Source: Acutalibacter sp. 1XD8-33 (lineage in GTDB: Bacteria > Bacillota > Clostridia > Oscillospirales > Acutalibacteraceae). Taken from it: a stretch of DNA of 64,000 nucleotides. The notes below the pieces were generated by a model. That model ran no database searches, was not told the origin of the DNA, and saw only the letters and a program-made list of their open reading frames with translations. This document shows positions 53,718 to 61,762 of this stretch, one piece after another. The translations under genes were made by a program, and so were the position numbers. Location of the stretch: positions 62,001 through 126,000 of the forward strand of contig NZ_RAZF01000005.1 of NCBI RefSeq assembly GCF_003612555.1, in the 5' to 3' direction. Each line of letters starts with the position of its first letter. Within the stretch, counting starts at the first letter, position 1.

Positions 53718-55445
53718 GTGAAACGGTTTCTCTCTGTGTTTCTAAGTTTCGCTCTGCTGCTGGGCCTTTCCCAATTTCTTTGCCCCGGTCTTGCCGCCCA
53801 GGCCGCCAACTCCAAGCTCATCGCCATCACCTACGACGACGGTCCCGGCTACTACACCGAAGACCTCCTGGACGGCCTGAAGGCCCGGGGCGTGAAGGCA
53901 ACTTTCTTCATGCTGGGTTCCAACGCCGCCCGGTATTCCTCCACCGTCTCCCGGGTCTACCGGGAGGGCCACCAGATTGCCAACCACAGCTATGACCATC
54001 CGGATCTGACCACCCTTTCGGCCAATGGCGTGCGCGGCCAGATCCAGCGCACCAACGCCCTGCTGGACAAGGCCTGCGGAAAAGGAAGCCGGTATCTGGT
54101 CCGCGCGCCTTACGGCAGCGTAAACTCCACAGTGTTTCAGAGCGTGGGGGCTCCTCTGGTGCTCTGGTCAGTGGATCCTCTGGACTGGAAGTACCGCAAC
54201 GCCGAAACGGTGAAAAGCAATATTCTCAGCCAGGCCCACGATGGCGCCGTCATCCTGGTCCACGACATCCACTCTACCACCATCCCCGGCTCTCTGGCGG
54301 CAATTGACGTTTTGAAGTCCCGGGGATATGAATTTGTCACCGTGTCGGAGCTGTTCCGCCGCCGGGGCAAATCCATGAGCAACGGCGTGCAGTACCGCTC
54401 CTGTCCGCCCAACGGCACAGACCTGGGTCCTGTTAAGGCCCCCTCCGTCACTGTCCAGCCCGAGGGGGACAAGCTGCGGGTCACCCTTGCCGCCCAGGCC
54501 GGCGCTTCCATCTACTATTCCACCGACGGCTCCTCCCTAAACCAGTCCAGTTCCCGCTATCAGGGCTCTTTCTTAATTTCCGTGCCTTGCACCCTGCGGG
54601 CCTGTGCCAGCTTCCACATGAATGGCAGCCGCAGCGAGACAGTGGAACAGGTCTTTACCCAGCCGCCGGTTCAGGAGCCCCGGATCCAGGTGGAGGACGG
54701 GCTTTTGCGTTTGGCCTCCGCCACCTCCGGGGCCACGCTCTCCTATATCCTCCAGGATGAAGAAGTCCAAACATATACCGGCCCGGTTCCCATAGAGCCC
54801 GGCACGGAAATTTCCGCCTGGGCCCGCAAAGAAGGCTGGCTCACCAGTCCCAAGGTGCGGGCCTCCTACTCGCCCCGGGGGAACCTGTTCCTAGACGTGT
54901 TCCCCAGCCAGTGGTTCTATGAGGCCATGGACCGGGCCGTCTCCTCCGGGTATATGGGAGGCGTGGGAAACAACCACTTCGCCCCCGCCGCCCCCATCAC
55001 CCGGGGCCAATTGGCTGTTCTGCTCTACCGCTGCGGCGGGGATGCCCCCAGCCCTGAGACAGTAGATTCTCTTCCCTTTTCCGATGTCCCGTTGGACGCC
55101 TACTATCGGGAGGCCGTGGCCTGGGCCTATGAGGCGGGCATCGTGGGGGGCGCGGGCGAAAACCGCTTTCAGCCGGACCGAAGCGTGACCCGCCAGGAAA
55201 TGGCGAAAATGTTCGCCGGCTATCTCCGGAACCAGGGGGCCCTCCCCGCGGATACCGCCGGGGCAGCGGACGGCTACTCGGACCGGGGAAAAATTGACGG
55301 CTGGGCTCTGGAATCTGTAGAACAGGTTACCGCCCTTGGCCTGCTCTCTGGCCAAGGCGGCTCGTTCCTTCCCAAGGAAACTTCCACCCGCGCCCAGGCC
55401 GCCGCTGTGCTCATGCGCCTGGCAGACTATCTTAATCGCACTTAG
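53718..55445 (+). CDS. SLH-anchored NodB-type polysaccharide deacetylase
   Basis: 575 residues: signal peptide (1-29), NodB deacetylase domain with TYDDGPG (38-44), HSYDH (90-94), RAPYG; then chitobiase/CHB-HEX-like beta domains (about 250-400, SIYYSTDGS), then three SLH domains (about 395-570). Acts on wall polysaccharide or peptidoglycan GlcNAc while anchored to secondary polymer. GTG at 53718 follows AAGGAAGGA; ATG at 53673 lacks a ribosome site. Confidence 0.9.
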   Translation: MKRFLSVFLSFALLLGLSQFLCPGLAAQAANSKLIAITYDDGPGYYTEDLLDGLKARGVKATFFMLGSNAARYSSTVSRVYREGHQIANHSYDHPDLTTLSANGVRGQIQRTNALLDKACGKGSRYLVRAPYGSVNSTVFQSVGAPLVLWSVDPLDWKYRNAETVKSNILSQAHDGAVILVHDIHSTTIPGSLAAIDVLKSRGYEFVTVSELFRRRGKSMSNGVQYRSCPPNGTDLGPVKAPSVTVQPEGDKLRVTLAAQAGASIYYSTDGSSLNQSSSRYQGSFLISVPCTLRACASFHMNGSRSETVEQVFTQPPVQEPRIQVEDGLLRLASATSGATLSYILQDEEVQTYTGPVPIEPGTEISAWARKEGWLTSPKVRASYSPRGNLFLDVFPSQWFYEAMDRAVSSGYMGGVGNNHFAPAAPITRGQLAVLLYRCGGDAPSPETVDSLPFSDVPLDAYYREAVAWAYEAGIVGGAGENRFQPDRSVTRQEMAKMFAGYLRNQGALPADTAGAADGYSDRGKIDGWALESVEQVTALGLLSGQGGSFLPKETSTRAQAAAVLMRLADYLNRT

Positions 55446-55490
55446 AAGCTGTATTCTACCTCTTTTTAACCGCGTTAACTTATAATCTGG
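55445..55490. repeat. GTTAACGC-family half palindrome, 55 kb copy
   Basis: TACCTCTTTTTAACCGCGTTAACTTATA resembles the right arm of 51731-51865 (ACCTCTTTTAAACTGCGTTAAC). Follows the deacetylase stop. Confidence 0.45.
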
Positions 55491-55541
55491 AGGCCGTGGA
55501 CGTCCTTTCCGCGGAAGTCTCCGGCCAGTTCGGATGATTTG

Positions 55542-55976
55542 TCACCTCAACCGGATAATCCACTTGTCCTTGCGGCCCTCCGCATACTCCACCAGCTTTA
55601 CCGCATTGCTCCCCGGCTTCCATGCATAGGCGATCAGGCACTGGCTGCTGTCCACGCCATAGTGGTTGGCCTTGACAATAGCATAGCGCCTAGGCGTTCT
55701 TTCCAGGCCGGGGGGATAGAGGCTTCCGTCAAAGTCTGGGAGCAGATCCACCTGCCGCTGGGCCGGATGATAAGGCAGCAAAAGCAAAAGCGTCACCTCC
55801 GGGCGGCGCTTTTTTACGTGGGTTACCGCCTGAGCCGCCATTCGGTCATATCCACCGTATCCTCCCACCAAAAACTCTTGGATCCCCGCCTCTTCCACCT
55901 GCCGTTCCACTTGGTCAATCAACTGCTCCAGCAGTTCGCCAGGTGCATCCCGATGTCCGATAAAAAAGCAGCGCAT
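55542..55976 (-). CDS. SLOG-superfamily (DUF1273/YpsA-like) protein
   Basis: 144 residues. FIGHRD near the start and GGYGGYDRMAAQAV near residue 40 are the GHR/GGxGxD nucleotide-binding signature of SLOG proteins; PYHP motif follows. Such proteins may bind nucleotide second messengers or ligands. Divergent from a small HTH gene with a perfect palindrome between; could be a toxin-like or stress module (inference). Confidence 0.65.
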   Translation of the reverse strand: MRCFFIGHRDAPGELLEQLIDQVERQVEEAGIQEFLVGGYGGYDRMAAQAVTHVKKRRPEVTLLLLLPYHPAQRQVDLLPDFDGSLYPPGLERTPRRYAIVKANHYGVDSSQCLIAYAWKPGSNAVKLVEYAEGRKDKWIIRLR

Positions 55977-55989
55977 AGTCTCACCTCTT

Positions 55990-56003
55990 AACTCTTTTGA
56001 GTT
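55990..56003. promoter_or_regulatory. Palindrome AACTC-tttt-GAGTT
   Basis: AACTCTTTTGAGTT, perfect 5-bp arms, adjacent to the 56007 palindrome in the divergent intergenic region; a second candidate operator. Confidence 0.4.
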
Positions 56004-56006
56004 ATT

Positions 56007-56024
56007 TTAACCCAAATGGGTTAA
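56007..56024. promoter_or_regulatory. Perfect 18-bp palindrome, candidate HTH operator
   Basis: TTAACCCAAATGGGTTAA between the divergent SLOG-like and HTH genes. Perfect dyad typical of XRE-type operators; the HTH product is the likely ligand (inference). Confidence 0.6.
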
Positions 56025-56075
56025 CCTTTTCAAGAGGAACCCGGTATTCTTTTTGAGAAGGAGAGAATATAGCCT

Positions 56076-56318
56076 ATGGAAGTTGGTAAGGCCATTACAA
56101 ACCGGATCTTAAATCTCTGCCAAGAACACGGCTTAAGCATCAACAAGCTGTGCATCCTAAGCGGCATAACCCAGTCTACTGTAAACAATATCGTCAACGG
56201 CCGCAACCACAGCACCACAGTATCCACGATTCAAAAGCTCTGTGACGGCCTGGGCATTACAGTCCGGGAATTTTTCGATGACCCCCTGTTTGAAAACCTG
56301 GAACAGGCGATAAAATAG
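56076..56318 (+). CDS. Small XRE-type HTH regulator
   Basis: 80 residues: a single HTH domain (about 8-68) with SINKLCILSGITQSTVNNIVNGRNHSTT and LCDGLGITVREFF, like the minimal Cro/CI-type proteins of Firmicutes. Divergent from the SLOG-like gene; likely regulates both via 56007. Confidence 0.87.
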   Translation: MEVGKAITNRILNLCQEHGLSINKLCILSGITQSTVNNIVNGRNHSTTVSTIQKLCDGLGITVREFFDDPLFENLEQAIK

Positions 56319-56392
56319 AGAAAGGCGGCCCAAAAGGACCGCCAAAAACCTGGTCAATCACCCAGCACTACAACACCCATCATCTATCTTCC

Positions 56393-57184
56393 CTATGCTA
56401 GGTGCTCCCCCAGCTCCTCCAGGTCACGGGCCGCAATGTCTGGCTGGACCCGGCTCTCCGCCAGCATTTCCGGGGTAGTTTCCCCGCTCATCACCAGGAT
56501 GGAGAGGACCCCCGTCCCCGCCGCCACAGCGATGTCGGTATACAGCCGGTCCCCAATCACTGCCAGTTCTTGGGGACCGCGTCCGGTGTGCCGCAGCATA
56601 TAGTCCAGCGTGTGGCGGGAGGGCTTCCCGAAAAACTCGCACTGCACCCCCGTGGAGGCCTTCACCAGGGCCGCGATGGACCCGCAGTCCGGGATGAAGC
56701 CCCCCTCCACCGGGCAGTTCCAGTCCGGATTCACCCCGAAAACCGGCCTCCCCCGGCGGATCAGATCGCAGGCAACCCGGAGCTTTTCATAGGTAAGAGT
56801 TGTATCGAAGCCCAGCACCACATAGTCCCCGTTTTCCGAGAGGGGAATCCCCGCCCGGCGAAAATCCTCCAGAAGGGGCGGCGTGCCCACTACATAGGCG
56901 GACTGCCCCGGACGATTTTCCCGCAGCCAGTTCAGGAGCACGTCATTGGCCACCAGCATCTTCTCGGGGGGCAGGAAAATTCCCATGCGGCTGAGCTTTT
57001 CCAGGTAGGCGACGCGGTTCTTCGAGCTGTTGTTGGTGAAAAAGCAGAAATCCCGGCCCGTGGCCTTTACCCTCTCCAAAAAGCCAATGGTATAGGGAAA
57101 GAGCCGGTTCCCCAGATAAATGGTGCCGTCCATATCCAGGACAAAGGTCTTGACGTCTCTCAGCCGCTCGATGGCTCCTTTCAT
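56393..57184 (-). CDS. HAD-IIA family phosphatase (NagD-like)
   Basis: 263 residues. LDMDGTIYLG (motif I), FFTNNSSKN (motif II), C2 cap, and GDRLYTDIAVA (motif IV). Related to nucleotidases and para-nitrophenylphosphatases. Follows glmS by about 105 bp on the same strand; a role in amino-sugar phosphate turnover is possible but unproven. Confidence 0.88.
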   Translation of the reverse strand: MKGAIERLRDVKTFVLDMDGTIYLGNRLFPYTIGFLERVKATGRDFCFFTNNSSKNRVAYLEKLSRMGIFLPPEKMLVANDVLLNWLRENRPGQSAYVVGTPPLLEDFRRAGIPLSENGDYVVLGFDTTLTYEKLRVACDLIRRGRPVFGVNPDWNCPVEGGFIPDCGSIAALVKASTGVQCEFFGKPSRHTLDYMLRHTGRGPQELAVIGDRLYTDIAVAAGTGVLSILVMSGETTPEMLAESRVQPDIAARDLEELGEHLA

Positions 57185-57194
57185 GAGTATCCTC

Positions 57195-57245
57195 CCTTTT
57201 TACGACCTTGGGGTTGTCTCCCCCAAACCCCACAAACTTTTCCCT
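57195..57245. repeat. Mosaic repeat fragment, 57 kb
   Basis: ACGACCTTGGGGTTGTCTCCC, CCCAAACCCCACAAACTTTTCCC matches the reverse complement of 61205-61246 (GTTTGTGGGGTTTGGGGC...CCAAGGTC). Confidence 0.6.
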
Positions 57246-57289
57246 GCTTCCTCACTTCGTTTGTCGCAGACAATCAAATGAAGCGGAGG

Positions 57290-59140
57290 TTATTCCACGG
57301 TAACAGATTTGGCCAGGTTCCGGGGCTTGTCGATGTCGCAGCCCTTCATGGACGCCACATAGTAGGCAAAGAGCTGCAGGGGCAGGATGCTCATGGAGGG
57401 CAGCATAAAGTCCGGGACCTTGGGCACGCAGAACTGCCAGTCTGTCTCCTGGGCCAGCTTCGAGCGCATATCCTCCGTGCCGATACCCAGCACCACCGCG
57501 CCCCGAGCCTTTACCTCCCGGATATTGGCCATCATCTTGTCGAAGAGCTTGCCATAGGTGCAGATGGCGATCACCAGCACCCCATCCTCAATCAAGGAAA
57601 TGGGACCATGCTTCAGCTCGCCGCCGGTGTAGGCCTCGGAGTGGATGTAGGAGATCTCCTTCAGCTTCAGGGAGGCCTCCAGAGACGCGGCATAGTCCAC
57701 GTTCCGGCCGATAAAGTACATATCCCCCGCGTTGAAATACTGGGCGGCAAAGTACTGGATAGCCTCCTTGCCCTCTTCCAGGCACCGTGCCGCCATCTGT
57801 GGAAGCTCTTCCAGCGCCTCCACATACCCCGCCAGCTCTTCTTCCGGCAGGACCCCCAACTCCTGGACCATATACAGGGCGATAAGATAGATCATGGCCA
57901 GCTGGGTGCTATAGGCCTTGGTAGACGCTACGGCAATCTCCGGCCCTGCCCAAGTGTAGAGCACCCCGTCCGACTCGTTGGCGATGGTGCTGCCCACCAC
58001 ATTCACAATGGACAGCGTCCGGGCCCCCTGGCGCTTTGCCTCCCGCAGAGCGGCCAAGGTGTCCGCCGTCTCCCCGGACTGGCTGATGATGATCACCAGG
58101 GTTTTCTCGTCCAGAATAGGGTCCCGGTAACGGAACTCGCTGGCCACGTCCACCTCGATGGGCAGGCGCAGGAGCTTCTCAAAGGCGTACTTGGCTACAG
58201 CTCCCACATGGTAAGAAGTACCGCAGGCCACAATGAAAATCCGGCTGATCCCCTGGATATCCTCCCGGCTCAGGGGGATGTCGTCCAGCTGGATCCGTCC
58301 CTCCCGGATCCGGGGAGAGATGGTCTTTCTCAGGGCCTCGGGCTGTTCGCAGATCTCTTTCATCATAAAGTGCTCATAGCCGCCCTTTTCCGCCGCGGCC
58401 ACGTCCCATTCCACCGTCTCTTCGGGCTTCTCTATGGGATACAGGTCACCGTCGAAAAAGCTGGCCCCGTCCCGCTCCAGCACGGCGATCTCCCTGTCCT
58501 TCAGGCGGCAGATCCGCCGGGTGCGGCTCAATATCGCCGTCACATCCGAGGCGATGAAGTTCTCCCGGTCTCCCAGGCCCACGATCAGCGGGCTGTCCTT
58601 ACGCACGGCGAACACCTTTTCCGGGCAGTCGGCGCAGATGATGCCCAGGGCATAGCTACCTTCCACCCGGTCGGTCACCTGCTTGATGGCCGCCAGCACA
58701 GGGTCAGGGCCCTCGCCATTCCTGCTGTAGTAGTACTCCAGCATCTGGGCCACTACCTCGGTATCCGTGTCGGAGACGAACTCCACACCCCGGCGCTTCA
58801 GGTGGTTTTTCAGGTAGAGATAGTTCTCTATGATGCCGTTGTGCACCACGGCGAAAGTTCCGCCATCGCTGACCTGGGGGTGGGAGTTTACATCCGAGGG
58901 CGCGCCGTGGGTAGCCCAGCGGGTGTGCCCAATGCCCACCGTGCCCGGGAGCGTCTCCCCTTTGTGGAGAATCTCCTCCAGCACCGCCAACCGCCCCTTG
59001 GACTTCACAACATGAAGCCCAGAGTCGTTGTGCACCGCCACGCCGGCGGAGTCATACCCCCGGTACTCCAGCTTCCCAAGGCCCTCCAGCAGCACCGGGG
59101 CCGCCTGCTCCTCTCCAATATAGCCTACAATTCCGCACAT
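57290..59140 (-). CDS. glmS: Glutamine--fructose-6-phosphate aminotransferase
   Basis: First step of UDP-GlcNAc synthesis for wall. Cys2 nucleophile (MCGIVGYIG), glutaminase domain, then two SIS sugar isomerase domains (FIVACGTSYHVGA, QSGETADTLAAL) and C-terminal KSVTVE. 616 residues from ATG 59140; the upstream reading to 59230 enters the repeat. No glmS ribozyme core was recognised upstream. Confidence 0.96.
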   Translation of the reverse strand: MCGIVGYIGEEQAAPVLLEGLGKLEYRGYDSAGVAVHNDSGLHVVKSKGRLAVLEEILHKGETLPGTVGIGHTRWATHGAPSDVNSHPQVSDGGTFAVVHNGIIENYLYLKNHLKRRGVEFVSDTDTEVVAQMLEYYYSRNGEGPDPVLAAIKQVTDRVEGSYALGIICADCPEKVFAVRKDSPLIVGLGDRENFIASDVTAILSRTRRICRLKDREIAVLERDGASFFDGDLYPIEKPEETVEWDVAAAEKGGYEHFMMKEICEQPEALRKTISPRIREGRIQLDDIPLSREDIQGISRIFIVACGTSYHVGAVAKYAFEKLLRLPIEVDVASEFRYRDPILDEKTLVIIISQSGETADTLAALREAKRQGARTLSIVNVVGSTIANESDGVLYTWAGPEIAVASTKAYSTQLAMIYLIALYMVQELGVLPEEELAGYVEALEELPQMAARCLEEGKEAIQYFAAQYFNAGDMYFIGRNVDYAASLEASLKLKEISYIHSEAYTGGELKHGPISLIEDGVLVIAICTYGKLFDKMMANIREVKARGAVVLGIGTEDMRSKLAQETDWQFCVPKVPDFMLPSMSILPLQLFAYYVASMKGCDIDKPRNLAKSVTVE

Positions 59141-59169
59141 ACGCACGCCTCCCTTTTGAGTATTACGTG

Positions 59170-59345
59170 TAATGAAAAGCCTCCGGCGGCTTAGGGAACT
59201 TTTTGGAAAAAGTTCCCTAAGAACCCTCAAAAACTTTTACCCTGGTTAGTTGTGTACGCTTCACATTCAACTTGGCAGAGTTTTGTGAAGCAAAACTCAT
59301 GACACACCGCGAAACCCAGCCTGGGCATTTCACCCCGCTTGGCGC
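59170..59345. repeat. Mosaic intergenic repeat, 59 kb copy
   Basis: GCCTCCGGCGGC, hairpin GGGAACTTTTTGGAAAAAGTTCCC, AACTTTTACCCTGGTTAG (59236) and GTTTTGTGAAGCAAAACTC-ATGACACACCGCG (shared with 13211-13295). Gap glmS-purA has no gene. Confidence 0.8.
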
Positions 59346-59406
59346 GGTGTGCCGGAGGCCTTTCATCACAATAAAACATTTCACAAAACTTTATCAATCC
59401 AAAGCA

Positions 59407-59429
59407 AGAAACCCCTCAGCGGGGTTTCT
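59407..59429 (-). terminator. Terminator after purA
   Basis: AGAAACCCC pairs with GGGGTTTCT around TCAGC; minus-strand transcript continues with TTGCTTT. Ends purA, which stops at 59439. Confidence 0.75.
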
Positions 59430-59438
59430 CAAACGGTC

Positions 59439-60719
59439 TCAGCGGTAGATGATGTCATCCCGGGCGGGGCCGTTGGAGACCATGGTTACCGGCACGCCCA
59501 GGGCCTTCTCGGCGAACTCCACGTAGCGGCGGGCGTTCTCCGGCAGGTCCTCGTATTTTTTGATGCCCCGGATATCGCATTTCCAGCCGGGCAGCACCTC
59601 CAGAATAGGCTTGCACTTTTTCAGCTGAGCCGTAGGCGGGAAGTTGTCGATCCGCTTGCCGTCCAGCTCGTAGGCCACGCACACCGGGATTTCATCCAGA
59701 TAGCCCAGGGCGTCCAGCACGGTGAAAGCCACGTCCGTGGCGCCCTGGACCATGCACCCGTACCGGGCGGCCACCAGATCCAGCCAGCCCACCTGCCGGG
59801 GACGGCCTGTGGTCGCGCCGTATTCTCCCTTGTCGCCGCCGTGCTCCCGGAGAGCCTCGGCCTCATCGCCAAAGATCTCGGACACGAACTCCCCCGCGCC
59901 CACGGCGCTGGAATAGGCCTTGACCACGCAATAGATCTTCTGGATGGCATAGGGCGGGATGCCTCCCGCGCCCACCGCGCCGTAGCCCGCCAGAGGCGAG
60001 GAGGAGGTGGTCATGGGATAGATGCCCATGTCCGGGTCCCGCAGGGAGCCCAGCTGGCCCTCCAGGAGGATGGTCTTGCCCTCCTTCACAGCGTTGTGGA
60101 GCAAGGCGGTGGTGTCCGCTACATAGGGGGTGAGAATCTCCTTGTACTCCATCAGCTTGTTGTAAAGTTCGTCCCGGTCCAGGGGATCCCGGTGGTAGAG
60201 CTGGGTGTAGAGCACGTTCTTGATGCCCAGCACATGGTCGATGCGCTCGTAGATGGCCTCCTTGGTATCAAAGAGGTCGCTGATCTGGAAGCCAATTTTG
60301 GCGAATTTGTCGGAATAGAAGGGGGCGATGCCGGACTTGGTGGAGCCGAAGGCCTTGTCGGCAAGACGGGCCTCTTCCAGGCCGTCCAGCTCCTTGTGGT
60401 AGGGCATGAGGACCTGGCAGCGGTTGGAAATCAAGATCTGGGGGGCGGGCACGCCGCTCTCCACCACATAGTTCAGTTCCTTAACGAAGTTTTCCACAGA
60501 CAGGGCCACGCCGTTGCCGATGATATTGACGATATTCTGCCGGAAGATCCCCGAGGGCAGCTGGTGCAGGGCAAAGCGGCCGTACTCGTTGATGATGGTG
60601 TGCCCGGCGTTGGACCCGCCCTGAAAGCGGATGACGATGTCGGAGTTCTCCGCCAGCACGTCGGTGATCTTTCCCTTGCCCTCGTCGCCCCAGCAGGCAC
60701 CCACAATTGCTTTTACCAT
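59439..60719 (-). CDS. purA: Adenylosuccinate synthetase
   Basis: GTP-dependent conversion of IMP and aspartate to adenylosuccinate. 426 residues; GDEGKGK P-loop-like N terminus, GSNAGHT, TTTSSSPLAG and GRPRQVGWLDL motifs. One-gene unit on the minus strand; purB lies 1 kb away on the same strand. Confidence 0.96.
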   Translation of the reverse strand: MVKAIVGACWGDEGKGKITDVLAENSDIVIRFQGGSNAGHTIINEYGRFALHQLPSGIFRQNIVNIIGNGVALSVENFVKELNYVVESGVPAPQILISNRCQVLMPYHKELDGLEEARLADKAFGSTKSGIAPFYSDKFAKIGFQISDLFDTKEAIYERIDHVLGIKNVLYTQLYHRDPLDRDELYNKLMEYKEILTPYVADTTALLHNAVKEGKTILLEGQLGSLRDPDMGIYPMTTSSSPLAGYGAVGAGGIPPYAIQKIYCVVKAYSSAVGAGEFVSEIFGDEAEALREHGGDKGEYGATTGRPRQVGWLDLVAARYGCMVQGATDVAFTVLDALGYLDEIPVCVAYELDGKRIDNFPPTAQLKKCKPILEVLPGWKCDIRGIKKYEDLPENARRYVEFAEKALGVPVTMVSNGPARDDIIYR

Positions 60720-60784
60720 TTTTCTCCTAGCCTTTCTGAAAAAACTTATGCCAATACTAAAATAATTTGTTGAACTTTTATGCT

Positions 60785-61260
60785 TTTTAAGAGATTTCTA
60801 TGGGGGGAACGGCGCGCGCGGAGGCCCGGTGCGGCCGAGCACCAAGTCCGGGCGGGCGAATCAGCTGGGATACTGCGCCCACAGCCAGTTGGTTCCGGTT
60901 TCCAGGGGTGCTTTTTATTCTCACAATCGGTCCGCTCCGGAGCCCAGGGGACTTTTTTCTCTTGAAAAAAGTCCCCTCTTGGCGCTTCGCGCCAATTCAC
61001 CTTCAAAAAATGCGCTTCTGAGGAGTGAAGGTCAAGGGCAAGACCGTGGAGCTCCGCTCCACACCACGCCACTTTTGAAAAAGGCGCTGGTCTCCGGTGG
61101 AGACCGTCAAGCGCCGACCGAACCGGCAGGTGAGACGACAAAACTTTTACTCTGGTTAGCTCAGCTCAAAAAAGATAAAACGTTCACGACGAACGAAGTG
61201 AGGAGTGGGTAAAAGTTTGTGGGGTTTGGGGCAAAGCCCCAAGGTCTTAAAAAGTATACG
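60785..61260. repeat. Mosaic intergenic repeat block, 61 kb copy (reverse)
   Basis: Reversed copy of the 18 kb and 25 kb block: GGCGCGCGCGGAGG, CAGCTGGGATACTGCGCCC, GGTTCCGGTTTCC, CAGGGGACTTTTTTC...GAAAAAAGTCCCCT, GCGCTTCGCGC, AATGCGCTTCTGAGG, CCGACCGAACCGGCAGG, AACTTTTACTCTGGTTAG (61143) and GTGGGGTTTGGGG. No gene in this gap. Confidence 0.8.
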
Positions 61261-61762
61261 TTTCCCTGCTTACGGCGAGATGCAGCAGGCCGTTTTCTTC
61301 CTTTTCCACCTGGAACCCCGCCGCCTGATGGATGCGCAGGGCGGCCTCCCGGCCGGGCTCGAAGCAGTTGGTGACCCTCTTGGCCCCCAGCGCCCCAAAG
61401 GCGTGGCCCAGCAGCAGGCGGAGCCCCTCCCGGGAGTACCCCTTCCCCCGCTGGGCGCTGTGCAGCACAATGCCCATCTCATACACGCCGGGCCCCTCCG
61501 TTTGAAAAAGATTGACCTCGCCCAGAAAATCCCCGGTCTCCCTCAGCCGCAGATAGGCGTAGAAGCGGGCCGGCTCCGCGCCCACCCACCGGGCGTGCCA
61601 ATCCGCCCAGGCCTCCTCTGGAAAGTCTATGCAGCCGGTGTCGTTATGATACGTGGGGCTCTCCAGCCCGCAGCCCCGGTTATAGCCCATGGTGGCCGGG
61701 TCCCCCAGCAGCAGCAGCCGGAACCAGAGGTCCTCGCGCTCCGGCACGTACAGCTCCGTCAT
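61247..61762 (-). CDS. GNAT acetyltransferase (RimJ/RimL-like)
   Basis: 171 residues. GNAT fold of the RimJ/RimL type: RGKGYSREGLRLLLGHAFGALGAKRV (acetyl-CoA loop then helix). ATG overlaps the stop of purB by 4 bases (ATGA). The C terminus ends in the mosaic repeat (SRETYTF). Substrate unknown. Confidence 0.83.
   Translation of the reverse strand: MTELYVPEREDLWFRLLLLGDPATMGYNRGCGLESPTYHNDTGCIDFPEEAWADWHARWVGAEPARFYAYLRLRETGDFLGEVNLFQTEGPGVYEMGIVLHSAQRGKGYSREGLRLLLGHAFGALGAKRVTNCFEPGREAALRIHQAAGFQVEKEENGLLHLAVSRETYTF

Noticed and set aside
59141-59340. glmS ribozyme upstream of glmS
   Set aside because: The AGCGCCAGGACU-type core is not visible; the sequence is mosaic repeat material.
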